A stretch of 64,000 nt of DNA, from assembly GCA_963978545.1 (NCBI GenBank), contig OZ021732.1:60178714-60242713 (forward strand). The letters run 5' to 3'. Positions 1 through 14,700 of this stretch are shown here, piece after piece. Below the pieces are notes generated by a model that saw nothing but the letters and a program-made list of their open reading frames with translations, had not been told where the DNA came from and did not search any database. Position numbers and translations under genes: made by a program. This stretch comes from Linyphia triangularis. Lineage: Eukaryota > Arthropoda > Arachnida > Araneae > Linyphiidae. Position 1 is the stretch's first letter, and every line of letters begins with the position of its first letter.

Positions 1-82
1 TTGTTAAAGGAATTACACGACTTTTGATTCATCAGAGCAATCGACTGAGTGAAGGCAACAAATCCTTTTGTTATTCCCTCCA
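1..82 (+). CDS. FOCAD: FOCAD exon 1 of window (5' truncated)
   Basis: Reads from base 3 as KGITRLLIHQSNRL and onward, with no acceptor inside the window, so the exon begins upstream. The donor is gtaagt at 83; two bases of the last codon carry into the next exon. Confidence 0.85.
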
Positions 83-2692
83 GTAAGTTAATAAGTTAAT
101 TTTCCATACAAATTGCTATTTAAACTTCATGATTCAACATTCTTACATTTTTCTTTAGCCAGCCGAAACATCCTTTAATTTCTGTCCTTGAAATTAATGA
201 AGATTATCTACCATTGATACTTGAAAACATTGCAGATACTATCAGTGAAGACAACTTAAGGTAAGATACCTTGTTTTTGTACTGTATCCTTGTTTATTCT
301 GTTTTATCATATTTTCATGTATTTTCTGACAAAACAGAGCACCTAGCCCGAGCTTGCTATTAAATTAAATAAATTATTTCATTTAATTTTATGATCATTT
401 AAAAATAAATAATGCTATCAATTGCAACTATTTGCTCAGAGTCTACAAAACTCTAAAGAAAATATTGAAAACTTAAACACATTTTCAGTTTTCTTGTATT
501 ACTTATAAATTAAGATTGAATTTTCGATAACTTTCTTTTTATTTCTAAACAGTTGTTAAAGATCATTTAAATATAATGAATTTAATGTTGATGAGGGAAA
601 CAGCTCTCTTGGGCAGACCATAAATAATTACTTCTGTGATGCCAGCTAAGCTTACAAAACTTCTATCACCCTAAACTTATTTGCTTCACTTTTTTGAAAA
701 AGACATTACAATGTTTAATGGATTGAGATTATTTCAAAACTTGAAGTCCAGTACATATTCGAAGTTACTATTAACCATACCTTTGCATAAAAATAAATGT
801 TTATAGTTAAAAAAGTAAAGTATCTTACTTTTGCTCTTTACATAAAATAAATGCTTAGTACTTTAAAGAAATAATTTTTGGCTAAGCTTTAATTGATGAC
901 TGTGTGTATTCATTATTGGGACGAACAAACACTATTATTTACTTTCTAGCTAATATTCACTTGTAAATTAACAAGTAAAAGCATTTTTATAACCATTGCT
1001 TTCTGTATTAATATTTCAAATCAGCCTCAGTAATGTTAATTACCACTGTTTAAACTATTGTGTTCCTTTTAAATTGTGGAAAATTATAAACCCAAAACAA
1101 CCGTTTAATTTTGAAAAGTGCCAGATTGTAAACACTTATTTTTATAAATTCATTAAGTATTTTCAAATAAAATTTAAACTAATAGTAAAAATCTGTTCTT
1201 CCTTATTAATTTTTTTCTAATATTTTATTTTAGCCTACGTGAATATTTTTAACCCATCAGATCATAAAATACATTCTTTTTCAGGGCTCAAAAATTATAC
1301 AGCCAAACGTACGTGAGCCGTATGAAAATTCAAGTCGTGCATGTATTTTTTCCCCTTGCATGCCCTACTGGGCATGTAAATATTTAAGCAAAAAAAAAAC
1401 AGCCATTCTTTTTTTGACAGATCAGTATAAGATATATGAATGATTTTTATTATTATGCATTTTAATAGAATGTTTGGACATGTAAAAGTTTTATTCAGGC
1501 ATGTATTTTCTGAACAAACTTGCTAGACAGACAAGGCATGTAAAATTGTTAGATTTTTTAAAACCCTACTCTATTCCATTGTGAATCAACATACATTTGC
1601 AATGGTATAATCATAAGGGCCATTTAATTGCTGCTACGAATTTTTTTTTTTATGTTATTGATATTTCCTTATAATTAAAAGCTTTTAATTAAAAGATAAC
1701 TAGCTTTAATGGATGTTCATTTGTCCAAGATGAAATATTTGTGTTGATTTTTTTATTTAGATCTCTTATATATACTTCAATTATTTTTTATCTGTATATT
1801 TGTAGGGGTTTCCAAGTGATGGAGCCTGTCATATGTTATATTTTGTCAAACCCAATTCAGAAAAGGAATGATTGCTCCAAAGCATTATTGCTGGAGACTC
1901 TTATTGAAACTGTAAAAAGTGAACCCAAAACTGCATTTTACATACTGAGATGCATTCCATTTATGCAGGTAATTTTTTTAAGTTACTAATACTTCGTAAT
2001 TACATTTTTATTTCACTTTTATCATTAAGTAAGCATTCATATGGTTACCTTTATTAATTTAGCTTGAAACGGAAACACTGACTGTAATATTGTTACAGCA
2101 ATTAAAGAGGTGTTGCAGTAACACAATTGGACAATAACTTCTTTTTACTATTCATTAAAAGCAAAAGTCCCCAGAGAAAAAAATGCAGTAAAATAATTTG
2201 CTGTTAGTTTTTCTGAGGATAGGATTTTCGTTTTGCCAAATCATTTTTCGAAATGCAACCGATTCAGTTTACAAATAATAAAGTAAATATGCTTGATTCT
2301 GAAATGAAATACCTTCTCTTTTAATGAGTTTTTAGGAACATTAATTCTATTTAATTCGAGAAACAAAATAACTGGTAATTAATGTACAGAACTTGAACCC
2401 GTTTCATTGACTTTGTAGTTTTATAGGAAGTGTTAATAATACCAACAATTAATATCTTTACATTAAATTATAAAGGTATAAATTAGTATTTAGATTTCTA
2501 CACTTTTAAAGGATTAATTTATGATTACTTTCTGTATGTATCCTGAAGTGCAAATTCTTTATTCCTCTAATTGTAAAAAGTAATGTAGTTATTTTGGGTA
2601 TCAATTTCATCTTGATTTACAATGACCATGCTTTTCAATATCACCAGGCTTTCATTTCTAGCACAACAGAATTCTAATTTATTTCTAGTTTT

Positions 2693-2724
<32 letters not shown>

Positions 2725-5700
2725 GGCCCCATTGCCAATAAGATTAAATTAAAAATTTCTAATTTTTTTTTTTTTTTACTTGAAAAAATAAACTGCCTTA
2801 CATTAGATTTTCAATTGTACATTACTTTGGTTTTTCTGTTTAACATTATTGAATATAATAATATTGATTTACCTGTTTAATAGATATGACAAAGTATTTC
2901 ATCATACCCGACTACTTCATTGGGCATGACAATGTTTATCATCATGAAATATTTTTATGCATTGACAATATTTTATATTTTAAATATCATAAAATGTGTT
3001 GTCGAAATAAATAAAATCAATAAGTTAAAAACAATTTTCTTTTGTTACTTGAGGTGTGATTACTTATGACTGCAAAGAAAAAAGTCCCCATTGTGAAACA
3101 AGTTGAACCAAAGTTTATTCCCTGGTTAAAAAATCCACTGAAAATTATGTGCCAATCTTTCATTGCGATTTTAGTATTTAACATTTTGCAGCAGTAAACT
3201 ACAAAATATTCTGTTACAAGGTTTTTTTTATTATTTGTATGTCAGAAGAGTGTTTGCTAATAACACTTGAACATTTTTTTAATTATTAAAAGCCATATAT
3301 ATTTTACAAGCCAAACCCAATTTTATGTCAAGCAAGATCTTCTCCGTTCCATAAATATAACGATTTAGAATTAGTCATTTATTCGTCGCATTTCTGCACC
3401 TTATACTTGAAATTATGAAAAGAATGTTTCTAAGTTTTTTGTATAAGTATTTAAATTTATCATTCAGCTAAAAATGTGTTTCATGCATTTATTATGTACC
3501 TTTATTCTTAAATTTTCTTTGTAATCACACTTTTTCAAAGAAAATTTTAAATTGATATAATATTTGACCTACAGAAATTACTTGATTTTTAGGAAAATAT
3601 TTATTACATGTTTTATATCGATATTTACTGTGTTTTATAGGTAAATGACTACCATCAAATTGTTGAAGTTTCAAATTTTATTCTTAAAGCAAGAAATGCA
3701 TTTGCGTCTTTTCAATGTGAAGAAAATGATCACATATACATCTCAGAATTATTACTTCTATCTACCTTGTCTTTAAGTGAGAGAAGCATACAGTTTGGAC
3801 ACGATCCTTCAAGATTACTTGATGTAGCAATTAATATCGGGAGTTGTCTATCAAAGGTGATCTTTTACTTCTGAGTTTGGTTTTATCATAATTACAAAAT
3901 ATATTTGTTAGCAATCAGTTATTCATTATTTTGCTTATATTTCTCTAGGTCAATTACTATTCATCATATGTCAATCTGTGTTTGGTTTTGTTGGCTGTGA
4001 TTTTAAAAAGAGCTTCTGATGCAATTGTTGATAAATATGTGATACTTGGTAAGAAATGTTTTCTTATGCATGTATTTTTTTTTATAACAAAAAGTTTTTT
4101 AAATTGTGTTTTTATGCCTTAAAATGAAAAATAAAAAAAATATCTAAAATTCAACTTCTGAAAAATATCCGAGTTTCTCTCATTAACTCTTATTATTCAG
4201 GGTTCCCACAGGTCCTTAAAAGTCCATAAGAATTTTGGTTATCATTTTTAAGGGCCCTTAAGAACTCCTTATTTTTGATTAATCAAGTCCTTTAAAACTC
4301 CTTAATTTCCTCCTAAAACTGTTCGAGATCGTAATTTTCTGCTCAAAATATGGTGATCGAAACATTAAACCCCACTTCTAAACCGTTTTTTTTTTTTTTT
4401 TTTTTTTTTTTTTGCCTGCTGAGGAGTGTTTAAATGTGAGGCCACATTCCGGGAACTAGTTCTCATAGTCTACGTGTATGGTGCGATTTTGAAATGTTGG
4501 TGACAAGGGTCAAAACCTTGCCAATTCTTTATGATGGGTGATTTAAAATACATCTGTTGCTAATTAGCTGCAACCTTTCCTCGAATTCTTTCAAAATCAT
4601 AAACCAAAACCCCTCTTGCCCTTTTTTGAAGATAAATAGTCAAAACTTGTCACAAAGTGCATGTATTACTATTTCCATGTTCTAAATCAAGAGCCTAAAA
4701 CTAAAGTCAAACAGTATTAAAATTTTTTAAGTTATATTGTATAATTGTTACTCATCTACCGACGAAATTAGCATGGGGTTTGCTGCTGATAAACTACTGT
4801 AGGAAAAATTGAAGTGCAGGGGATGTCATCAATTTAAAAAGATATTGTCATAGTTTTATTGTAAAAATATTAAAATATTGCAAACTCTCATGTGTAAATC
4901 ACCATTAAACTATGCAATTGTTCATAATTTATCATGTCTAAAAAATAGGAGCAAAAACTTAAATTTGATGACAGGGTGTCTACTGGTGACGAAAATATGC
5001 GGAACGTTCCGAAAATTTATATCTTCCAGGGATGTGATTCCTTCCGCTGATTGACTAATTTCCCCCCTTTTTTTAATTTTCTATATTTTTCTGCTTTTAT
5101 TTTTTGCAAATTTCAAAGAAAATCAGCGTTATTGTACTATTTTCCCAGTGATCTCGCGGAAAGAGAGTAGTTACTCCCTCCTCTCTTTTTAAACATGATT
5201 TAATTTCGCAGTTTTCAGGTTTTTTGTCCGAAATTTTGATCGCGTGTGAGATTGATGTAAAAATTTGTACAACCATGGAACCTGCATTCTACATAAATCA
5301 CGGATTTAATGACTACTCCTCTCCCCTGTATTTTTCTCTTGCATTATAGCCTTGATGGGCATTATTTACTTAGGTGTGAGATAGCCATTTTGCTGAACGT
5401 TTCAATATTGAAATGATTGTGGTTCTCCTAGAATTACGTTGTCGCTTGATGCTTATTTTCGTCGGGTATTGCGCCAATATAATAATCACTGATGCTATTG
5501 CAGAGATTGCACCTGTCAGAAATTGTACAATTTAGCTGAAATGCGGATTTCATCAGTTCTTTTTTGATATTATATACAATTCTGTAATACAATTTTATTG
5601 GATTTGCATATAAGTCTGACAATCATGGAGCCTGCGTACGTTCAGATATCCCCAAAATTCTGATGAAATGACCACTTTTCTTACAGATTACAGATCTATC

Positions 5701-8700
5701 ACTATTATTTATGCTGATGGGTAATGGTTAGTTTTGCTGAACTTTGCGCTGATGTAAGGGCTGCTATTGCCGAGATTTACATTGCCTAGACTATAACTAT
5801 TATCAAGATTTACGTTGTTGTGATGTTCATTTTAAGCAAGTGTTACACCTATATAATTTTCATTATTCCGAAGGTTTGCTCATCTACATTTGTCACTATC
5901 ACTGATATATTTGTGGTTGTGATAGTCAATTTTGTAGAGTTACATTGAAATAGTCACCTCTAGTGCAGAGATTTCCACCTATATATTTGGTGACTAACGC
6001 TAATATTTACGTTAGTATGATGGTTATTTTTACAGATTATTGCATTAATGTAATCGCTGAGATTTTCGACGGCGTAGTGGCCACTATCGCTGATATTGCG
6101 TTAGAGTAGTGGTAATTTTAAGCCTTTAATAACAGCTATTTTTGAGATTTGCAACACTGTTTTGGTGTCATTCACCTGGGCTACCTCTAATGTGATAGCC
6201 GTTATGTCCGTGATTAGTGTATGTGTGGATCGGTTTTGCCATTTGGTTTGAATCGATGCAAAATTATGAAAATTTTAATTTAATTTTGTGCAAGAAATTA
6301 GTCCCAATTGTTTATTTTACTGTAAATCCTTATTTAAAATTGTAATTTTAAGTGCTATTGGATTTAAAATAGAATTATTTTTGCTTGAAAAACAGTGTTA
6401 CATTTTATAGATCTAATTATGTATGCTGCATAGTTATGAAAAAATGCTATAGAAAGCAATTTTTTTATATAATTGTTTAAAATTAATTGAAACGCCCTCA
6501 ATCCAACAACTCATTCGGTGACAGTATTTTCAAATACACAAATTGATAGAAAACTATAATTTTTTTACCAACTTCATTTGATGCAAAAATAAATAAATAA
6601 ATAATTCTAAAAAATAAATACAAAAATTACAATACGAAAAAAATTTTATTAATTGTTGAATCCTTCAATTTTTATTAAAAGTTCAAGTATTCAGAAAACA
6701 AAAATAATGAATATAATATCGGGTATTTGTTTAATGTTCATCTATTTTAATATGATATACATGGTTTGTCTTTATTTAAAAAAATATATATATTTACAAA
6801 ACAGTTTATTAAAGCAGAAATTTAATGCTAGAGTCCTCTTTTCTCGGGATTAGACTGTAAACAATGAAAATTAGGAGTGTGGAACATCGCACAACTTTCA
6901 ATTACACTAAATTACTGATGTGGATTTGTATCAGTTATCATTTTCATATTTTCATTATTCGTTTAGAAAAAATGGCCACTTCGGCAATATTTTTTATGAT
7001 AATTCTTATGTGGGTCTTTAAAAAAAAAAATTCCCCAAAATGGTGCTTTTGGCGATATACTTATCGATAATTCTTATATCATCCTTTCTTGTAAGTGAAA
7101 TTGAGCAGAGATGAAAAAAATATATATATATGTATATATGTATCGTTGATGAGGTATGCTCAAGGAAAGAGAACTCTGTGTTGAAGGCATGCGTTTTTCA
7201 ACTTTTTAAGCTATTAAAGCATTTTTACAGAAATTTCTGTGGTGGGGATGTTTAGAACACCTTAGAAAGCATTACCACAGCGATTTTGACTAAGTCGTTA
7301 GAGCCGTTTTTTAGCAATTACTGAAAAACATGATTCTTTCAATGACAGCCACCCTATGCACATGCACGATTTTGACGAAAACCTTAATGGTAGGTCCATG
7401 GCTACCACCAACTCTCACAACAGATTTAAATATCGTAGGTCAATTTGTTCAGGATTTATGCTGACCACATACACACACAGACAGACATTTTTTCTAGATC
7501 ACTTTCTTAAAATCAGAGTGTTCTAAAACAAAGGAGAAATGCAAAAAAATTGTTGTTGTTGTTTTTTTTTGTTTTTTTTTACCCTATGCATACATATGGG
7601 TAATTGAAAGTAAAAAATGTGATTTTAAAATATAATTGCATCTAACTGACTCTCATAATTGCGTCAAGTCGTATCATGAATATATTTAGAAAGTCTCTAA
7701 AATGCCCCGGAAAATTCCCTAAATGGACCTATAAAAATTTAGTAGACACCCTGTCTGAAAAACATACTTATCATCCTAACCCAAAAAAAGATAGTCTTAG
7801 ATATAGTCGTTAATTATATTTGACTTAACCCTCTCGCTGAGCACCTCAATATTTCTGTGGATGATGTAGAAGTACCAAAATTTATGCATCCCGCAGTTTC
7901 CGCTGGGATGCATTTTTACCATCTATTTAACTGTGCAACCCGCTTTTTCCCAGTTCATGGTTCCATTTTGGCTTTTCTGTGATGCTTAATAGTTTATTCA
8001 AATTTGGGGTAACAGATGGCATTAGATGTCCACATTTCTGCGAAATATACAAGCATTTTTTGCAGCATTTTGCACACTCTTTTCAAAGCTCAAAGATGTC
8101 TGGCAGGAAGCGCTTCGCGCAGCAAGAGGGTTAATAATTATCTCCCAACGTGATTTACTGTGAAGGTGTATTATAATTTTTCTCATGTTTTTAAAGGTCC
8201 TTAATAAATATTTATGGGTCCTTAAAAACTCCTTAATTTTCAGTTTAAATAATAAATGGGAACCCTGTTATTGAAATATGAGCATATTTCTTTTATTAAA
8301 ATTTAAGTGTTACTGACACCTGCCATATTGCTTGAAATTTATGAAGTATAATTTATTAAAAAAAAGTTCTCTCTCATCTCACTATATTATTTATTTCCAA
8401 ATTTCCCTCTTGAGTTCAAATGTAAAAATATAAGCTATGCATAAAAGGTACACCTCAATTACAAGTGCTTAATTAACTGGAATAATTCAATATTGATTTC
8501 ATCATTACCTGTAAAAAAAATGAAAAGGTAAATCTCATTTTTGTTATAAATATTGCAAATTCGTACATGGCAGTGTTCTCTCATTATTTTGAAATTATGC
8601 CATTTATACCTTGAAATGATAAGTATATTAATGGTCTTAAAAATATTTTTATTCCAAAAATAAGAACCTTTCTTACTAATGTCTATTAATAAAATGTAGC

Positions 8701-11700
8701 CATTTGAAAAATATTGATTTTTCTATTGATTAATAAAAAGTAGCTACTTGAAAAATATTTTTCAACCCTAACTTGGATTTTGGATGACATTTCAATTGCT
8801 AATTGTCTTCACATATTTTTTCCCTTAAATAACCACTGGTACCACAAAGTTGATCTTCAGAACTTTGGGTTTCTCTTAAAACTTTATTTAACATCCATAT
8901 TGAATTAACTTTCTAATTGTAGTTAAAACTTTATTTAAAAAAAAAAAAAAATAATATTTTCTTGCAGCTTCCACACTTCTTGATTTCAAAGGAATCTCTC
9001 CAACAGTGGCAGCTTTCGTAGCATTCTCAGTAATTCAACTTATGCCTGAACCTTCTGTAATATCCTTTGATGAAGCGCCTAACTCAACTTTACCTCAACT
9101 ATTAGAGAAATTAGAACAATGCTTTTTAAACTGTCTAACTTCAGGAAATTTTTTGAAATCCTCTGAAGAAAATGCTGCTAGTGAATCTACTTCTGCTGCT
9201 TATGAAAAATCCAAAAGTGACAACATGATCTTAATCGAAGCATTTACAACATGTGTTGAATTATCCTTGCAGTGTACTAGATTTGCTTTGAGGCTGGATA
9301 AAGCTAACTTAGAATTTAAGTTGCATTGGTTAGAATCCCTCAGAGACATAGTGAAAGATTGTTCAAGTGAAAATTTAGATGTCATATTTTCATTAGTAGC
9401 AGCTTTGTTTCTAATGTTACCAGATTGTCCTGATTACCTCAGCCCTTGTTTGGACACTTTTGAAGTAATTCTTGCAAATAATACCTTTCTGGTGAGTCTT
9501 TTTTGACAATTGGTAGTTTTCATTTTTATTGCTTATAATGTTAAAACTTGTCTTGCCATGCCCTGTGAAATAAGTATCTCTCTATGCCAGGTAGTTACGT
9601 TACATTTCTTTAAGATTCTGATAAAAATTAGTTTTAGGTTATTACAAAGTCTTACATTAATGACAAATTATCTGAATGTTTTGATTTATTTCCTTTTTAT
9701 GTTTCAATGGAACTTTTTGGAGATTAAGAAATAATTGTAATATAAATAGTAAGAGCATTTTTAAAAAATGAAAATAGGAATCTGCTTTGCAAAATTTTTA
9801 CATTCAAAATGGCTTTTGAGTGTTATTAAATTTCAAACTAATTACACATTTAGTTTTTAAATTAACAAATTATTTGCTTGTCAATTGTCCTGCTTAACAT
9901 AAATAGCAATTAAACAAGTTTTTTATAATATTAAAAAAAGAAAAATAACAAAATAGAAAAAGAAACTTATTATTTGAAATTTTTTACTTTAAATTTAAAA
10001 CCAAAATTCATAATTTAATATTTAATCTATTGCCTATTACTGTATCTACTAAATTATCTTGTTAGTGTTGTTTCAATATAACTGGCTGTAATAGCCCTCA
10101 GTAAGCCCTTGCCCCAGAGTACTCCGCAATAGCCAACCAAATATATTGTCATAAGCTACAATAGTTTATGGGTTTAGAATAACGTGACAGTAACATTTAA
10201 CCCTTCCATAAAACTATATAGATGAAAAAGTTTTATTGAATGTTTTGAATATTGTGTTTTCATCACACTTGTTCTAACATGTAATATTTGGAAAGATTTA
10301 TTTTTCTTGATATCAACACACTTGAATAAAAAAAATCAGTGACCATAAGATAGTCATAACATAAATTCAGGAAATTTTTAATTGGATACTTGTTATTCTA
10401 TTGTCTTTAAGTTAAAAAATTATTGTTCTATTAATAAAATGTATTTTCTTTTAATTGTGTTTCATTATTCTCTCTAGTCTACGAAAATATTTGCCTTGCT
10501 TTTATATAAGCAAAGTCTTGTGAAATCCCCTGAATCCAAGTTTCGAATTCTGGAGTTTTTACCACACTCTGCTACACATAAAGTAAGTTTATTTCTCAAT
10601 TATATTTTGAATGGAAACTCTATATTGTACTTTGGTGGCATAATTTATAAGCAAGGTGATGAATAGTTTGCAATGTATTTATTTTTTAAGAGCTTGTTAT
10701 CTCATAACAATGAGTGGTAATAATTTTTCTTAGTATCAAACCGTACTTTCCTTTTTTTTTTAATATAACACCCACGGGCGTACTGGGACATAAAATCGGC
10801 CTGGTGATTTTAGATTTATGCCGGCCCAAGTTTTCAATATGTAATCACTAATAAAGTTTTAATAATTATTGTTAACAAAATAAAAGAACTCTACTGATTA
10901 ATAAGTAATTTTAATAATTAATATTTTTTATTTATCAATTAATTTTAATAATTGAATGGTTTAAATTAATTTAATCATATAAAATGTTTTCCGTTTCTAG
11001 TAGTATTTTTATAGTTCCCTTGAGTGAAATTGGTTTCCATAAAAACCATCGATTGTTTCTTGCAAAAACTAAAATAAATGCAAATTGTAAAATAAAGAAT
11101 GTCCAGATATGTACCTATAAGTGTATTAGAAAATGACATACGAAATGACAATACATATTTAAACTTAAAAGTTATACAACAAGTAGAAAGGCGTTGTATC
11201 TCTCTAGAAAATAGTCTGTCGGTGGCTATATCCTTTTGTCTTTACAGAAAATGACTCCCAATCTGCATAAACTTTTAATTTATAAACATAAGTAGTTTTG
11301 ACCTTTTAATTGTGCTTTTGACAAACAAAATGTTAAAAATTGTACGAGGTTTTTTTTTTTTTCTTTAATTTTTTAAAAAATTATAAATAGTGTTTTTACA
11401 ATGTGACTTTCAACAGTCATAGAATTCTGAAATTTTCAATATAAGTAGTTATTGCCTTCTAATTGTGATTTTGACAAACATAATGTTAAAATTTTCATTA
11501 GTTTTTTTTGTTTTTTTAATTATTCCAAACGGTAAATAAAAATTCTAATTTTTTTTGCTATACGTTTTGGAACGTGATGAGTCCAAAAAAGTGATCTAGT
11601 AGAAATGTCTGTGATCAGCATAACTCATGAAAAAATTGACTTACGATATTCAACTTTTTTTATACGATTTTGTGGTGGACATGGAGCATGGAACCGGTCA

Positions 11701-14700
11701 TCAAAGTTTGTATCAAAATTGCGCATGCGCATAAAGTAGTTGCATTGAAAAATATGTTTTTCAGCATTTGCCAAAAAACGGCTGTAATGTTTTTGACCAA
11801 AATCAATGTGGTAATGTCTTTTAGGTTTCACTAAATATATCCACCTTCGAAATTTTTGTAGAAATGCGAAAAAGGTGTAAAAATTTTAAATATGAATGTC
11901 TTTAATCCAGAGTTCTCTTCCTTGAGCATCACCCATCAACAACTGTTTTTGCTCTGTTTCATTTACAAGAAAGGAATAATGTAATATTTATCGAAAAACT
12001 TGTCCCAATATTCGTCGTTTGCCAGTATTTTTTTCTCTTGCCAATGCATTAATTATATCCAAAAAATATTGCCTAACTAGCCCTTTTTTAAAAAAAAAAA
12101 AAAAAAAACTGAAACTTTAAACTACACCAATTAATGTCAAATTTGATTGCTGTAGCCAGTATTAAGTGTAATTAAAAGTTATGCGATGTTCCACACACCT
12201 AAGTTTTTTAATTTTTTTTAATTTTCTTTGCAAAGTGACTTCCATTAAGCATATAACTCTAAATTTCAAACATAAGTAGTCTTATCCTTCTAATTTTGCT
12301 ATTCATAAACAGCAATAAATGCAATTTTTTTTCTAAACAGCCAGCCTCTGGTTCACGAAGCGTCAACAATTGGGACTTTTACACAATGGGGCCATGCAAC
12401 TAGTACGATTATATAATTGGCTGGTGAGAATGTTTGGGATTTCAATTCATCGGATTTAAAAAAAAAAAAAACGTTCAGGAAAGTAATTACTTATATTGAA
12501 AATTAAAAAAAAAAAAAAAAAAAAAAACTCCCTTACCGGCCCATTTTTCACAAACACTGACCGGCCCGGTGATTGCACCGAACAACCCTATGGCCAGTAC
12601 GCCCCTGATAACACCAACTAGCAATTCCAACAAGTTATTGACCTCTTACCTGCCAAAGAAAACTTAGAGATTCGTTCCACAGTGCTACCTTTTTTCACAT
12701 AAACGCACATAGTTGTGCAAAAAATTTTAAAATTTGATTATTTTTTTTTTTACAATTATGTATATTTATAAATTTAAGTAAGAAAATATAATTCTTAACT
12801 CCGGATGACGGCCAAAATGATCTTAGGAAATGTTTAAAGCAATTTTTAAATGCAAAATTTTTTTGAAATTTCCAAAATTTGAAATCTTTTTTTATTACAA
12901 TGCAAATTTAGGTAAGAAAATATTATTTTTAATGCTGAATGATGTCCAAAATTATCTTAGGAAAGGTTTAGCACCATTTTATGAGAAAATTGTTTTGAAA
13001 ATTAAAAAATTTTATTGCAATCAATTGTACTTCGGAAAGGCATATATATACACCCAGGGCAGTTAATGCATCGACTTAGCAAGGCGTATATATACGCCCG
13101 CGCATGCAAGGGATTAATAAATGTAATAAAGTTCTAACTTTATTTAATTTTGTAAGCATGTAATGCTTCCTTTAATAATGGCCCTTTTACTGTTTTACTT
13201 TACTAAATATTTTTTTATGTGCAAATTCTTTAAGTATGACAATTCCCGCCTTTTTTAAAAGCGAATGAAATTAGTTTATATTCATGAAGAATTTTCTTCT
13301 GATTCCAAATATTCAGACAAAAGCTCTTTAAAAAAATTAGTTATTTAAGTATTAAGAAAAGAAAATGCCCCAAAACCTTATCCGATTGCAGACCAGTAAA
13401 AACACTACATTTTATCTGTGACGTCAGAACTTCCTTCCGTTTCTATGGTTATCATGAGTTTTCTGCCAAAGTATGAGTTTCTTAGACAATTGCCATAACC
13501 CGTGCCGGTTGGGGCGATTTGCAAACTGGTTTCTGCTGCTGTGTTCGGAACAAGTGACGTCACTTTAGCTTTGAGCTGAATGAGTTGCTTTTCCCGCTAA
13601 AATAAAACAGCAAACTGTAGTTGCAAATTAAAAAAATAAGAAAAAGCGCAGTGAGCAGAAATTTTTGTGTTTATGGCCTTTTCGAAACATTTAGAATTGA
13701 ATAAAAAAAAAATGTGGGAATTATCCATTGCATGTCTAAAAAATGTAAACTTTGCAAATATAAATATTTCCATAACAAGGCACAAGTTAATAAAAATATG
13801 AATTCAATTTTAACGACATAATAAATTATAAAAAAATACCTTTATAATCAACTTAAAAATCTAAGCATTTTTGAAAATTGGCATCAAGATATCTTCCTTC
13901 TGTGAAAATTAACTTGGCACAGTAACCATAAAATTTTTAAACATAATTTTATATTTATTTTTCACAAATTTTATTTCTTAATTTTTTTTTAGGAATTTTC
14001 ACCAAATAATGTAAACTTAATATTTTCAAATAGTTTAAAATTAAAAAAAATTACTTTAGTCACAAATACTTAAAGACCCCATCAAAAAATTTCAAATATT
14101 TGCCTATCCATTGCTTAAAACCCTTATCTTTTATCTTTCTCCATATTAAACTAATTGTATTTTATTTACCAGTATGCTATTCCTCCAGTTTTGAACATTC
14201 TTAAGATGATATCCAATGAAATCAGATTAAAAGCTCAAGCTGTCCACTTGATGCTACAGTTGTGGAAAAGAAATGACCGATGCTTTTCTTATCTACACCA
14301 ACTTTTGATTGAAAATCATAAAGGCATAACAAATGAGCTTGGGATGAATGATGTTTTAATATCTCAGGCAGCAGCAATCAGGGAAATTTGTCTTATTGCG
14401 TAAGTAATATTTTTATTGAATCGTTTTGCAAAATGATTTCCTCCATAAGAATAGCTCTTGTTTTATTATTCAGTATTCTTTCATTCAACTCTACATTAAC
14501 TACATAAAATAATCAATAATTTTTTCTTATTTAATACTTCAAATGCCTTATTTTCTCAAAGACAGAATCTGTCCAAAAATTGTTGCAAAGCATAAATTGT
14601 GCATCTTTTTTAACAACAATAGTACTAATTGATAAAATTGGAAATAAAATTATGCTGGTGTTTTATTAATAGCATTAAAAGAATCAAAATATTTGATGTG

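Larger units (their letters stand above)
4972..7753. mobile_element. Nested hAT-like element inside the 4198-8267 element
   Basis: It begins CAGGGTGTCTACT and ends with the perfect complement of those 13 bases. Flanking 8-mers agree at only 5 of 8 positions, so the target duplication has decayed or the family differs. This terminus type is common among hAT elements. The interior carries a degenerate minisatellite (about 5340-6240) and a dispersed repeat (about 6860-7530). No intact transposase is seen. Confidence 0.6.
4198..8267. mobile_element. Outer DNA transposon in FOCAD intron 5
   Basis: The ends are CAGGGTTCCCA and its exact complement, an 11-bp terminal inverted repeat. Just inside both ends are multiple TCCTTAAAA-like direct repeats. 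The flanks share TTATT (5 bp). If an 8-bp duplication is assumed (hAT type), only 5 of 8 bases agree. No transposase is readable. The element contains at least two later insertions, listed separately. Confidence 0.6.

Noticed and set aside
9200..9385. Minus-strand 61-codon ORF
   Set aside because: Shadow of FOCAD exon 6 on the opposite strand; no homology or splice support.
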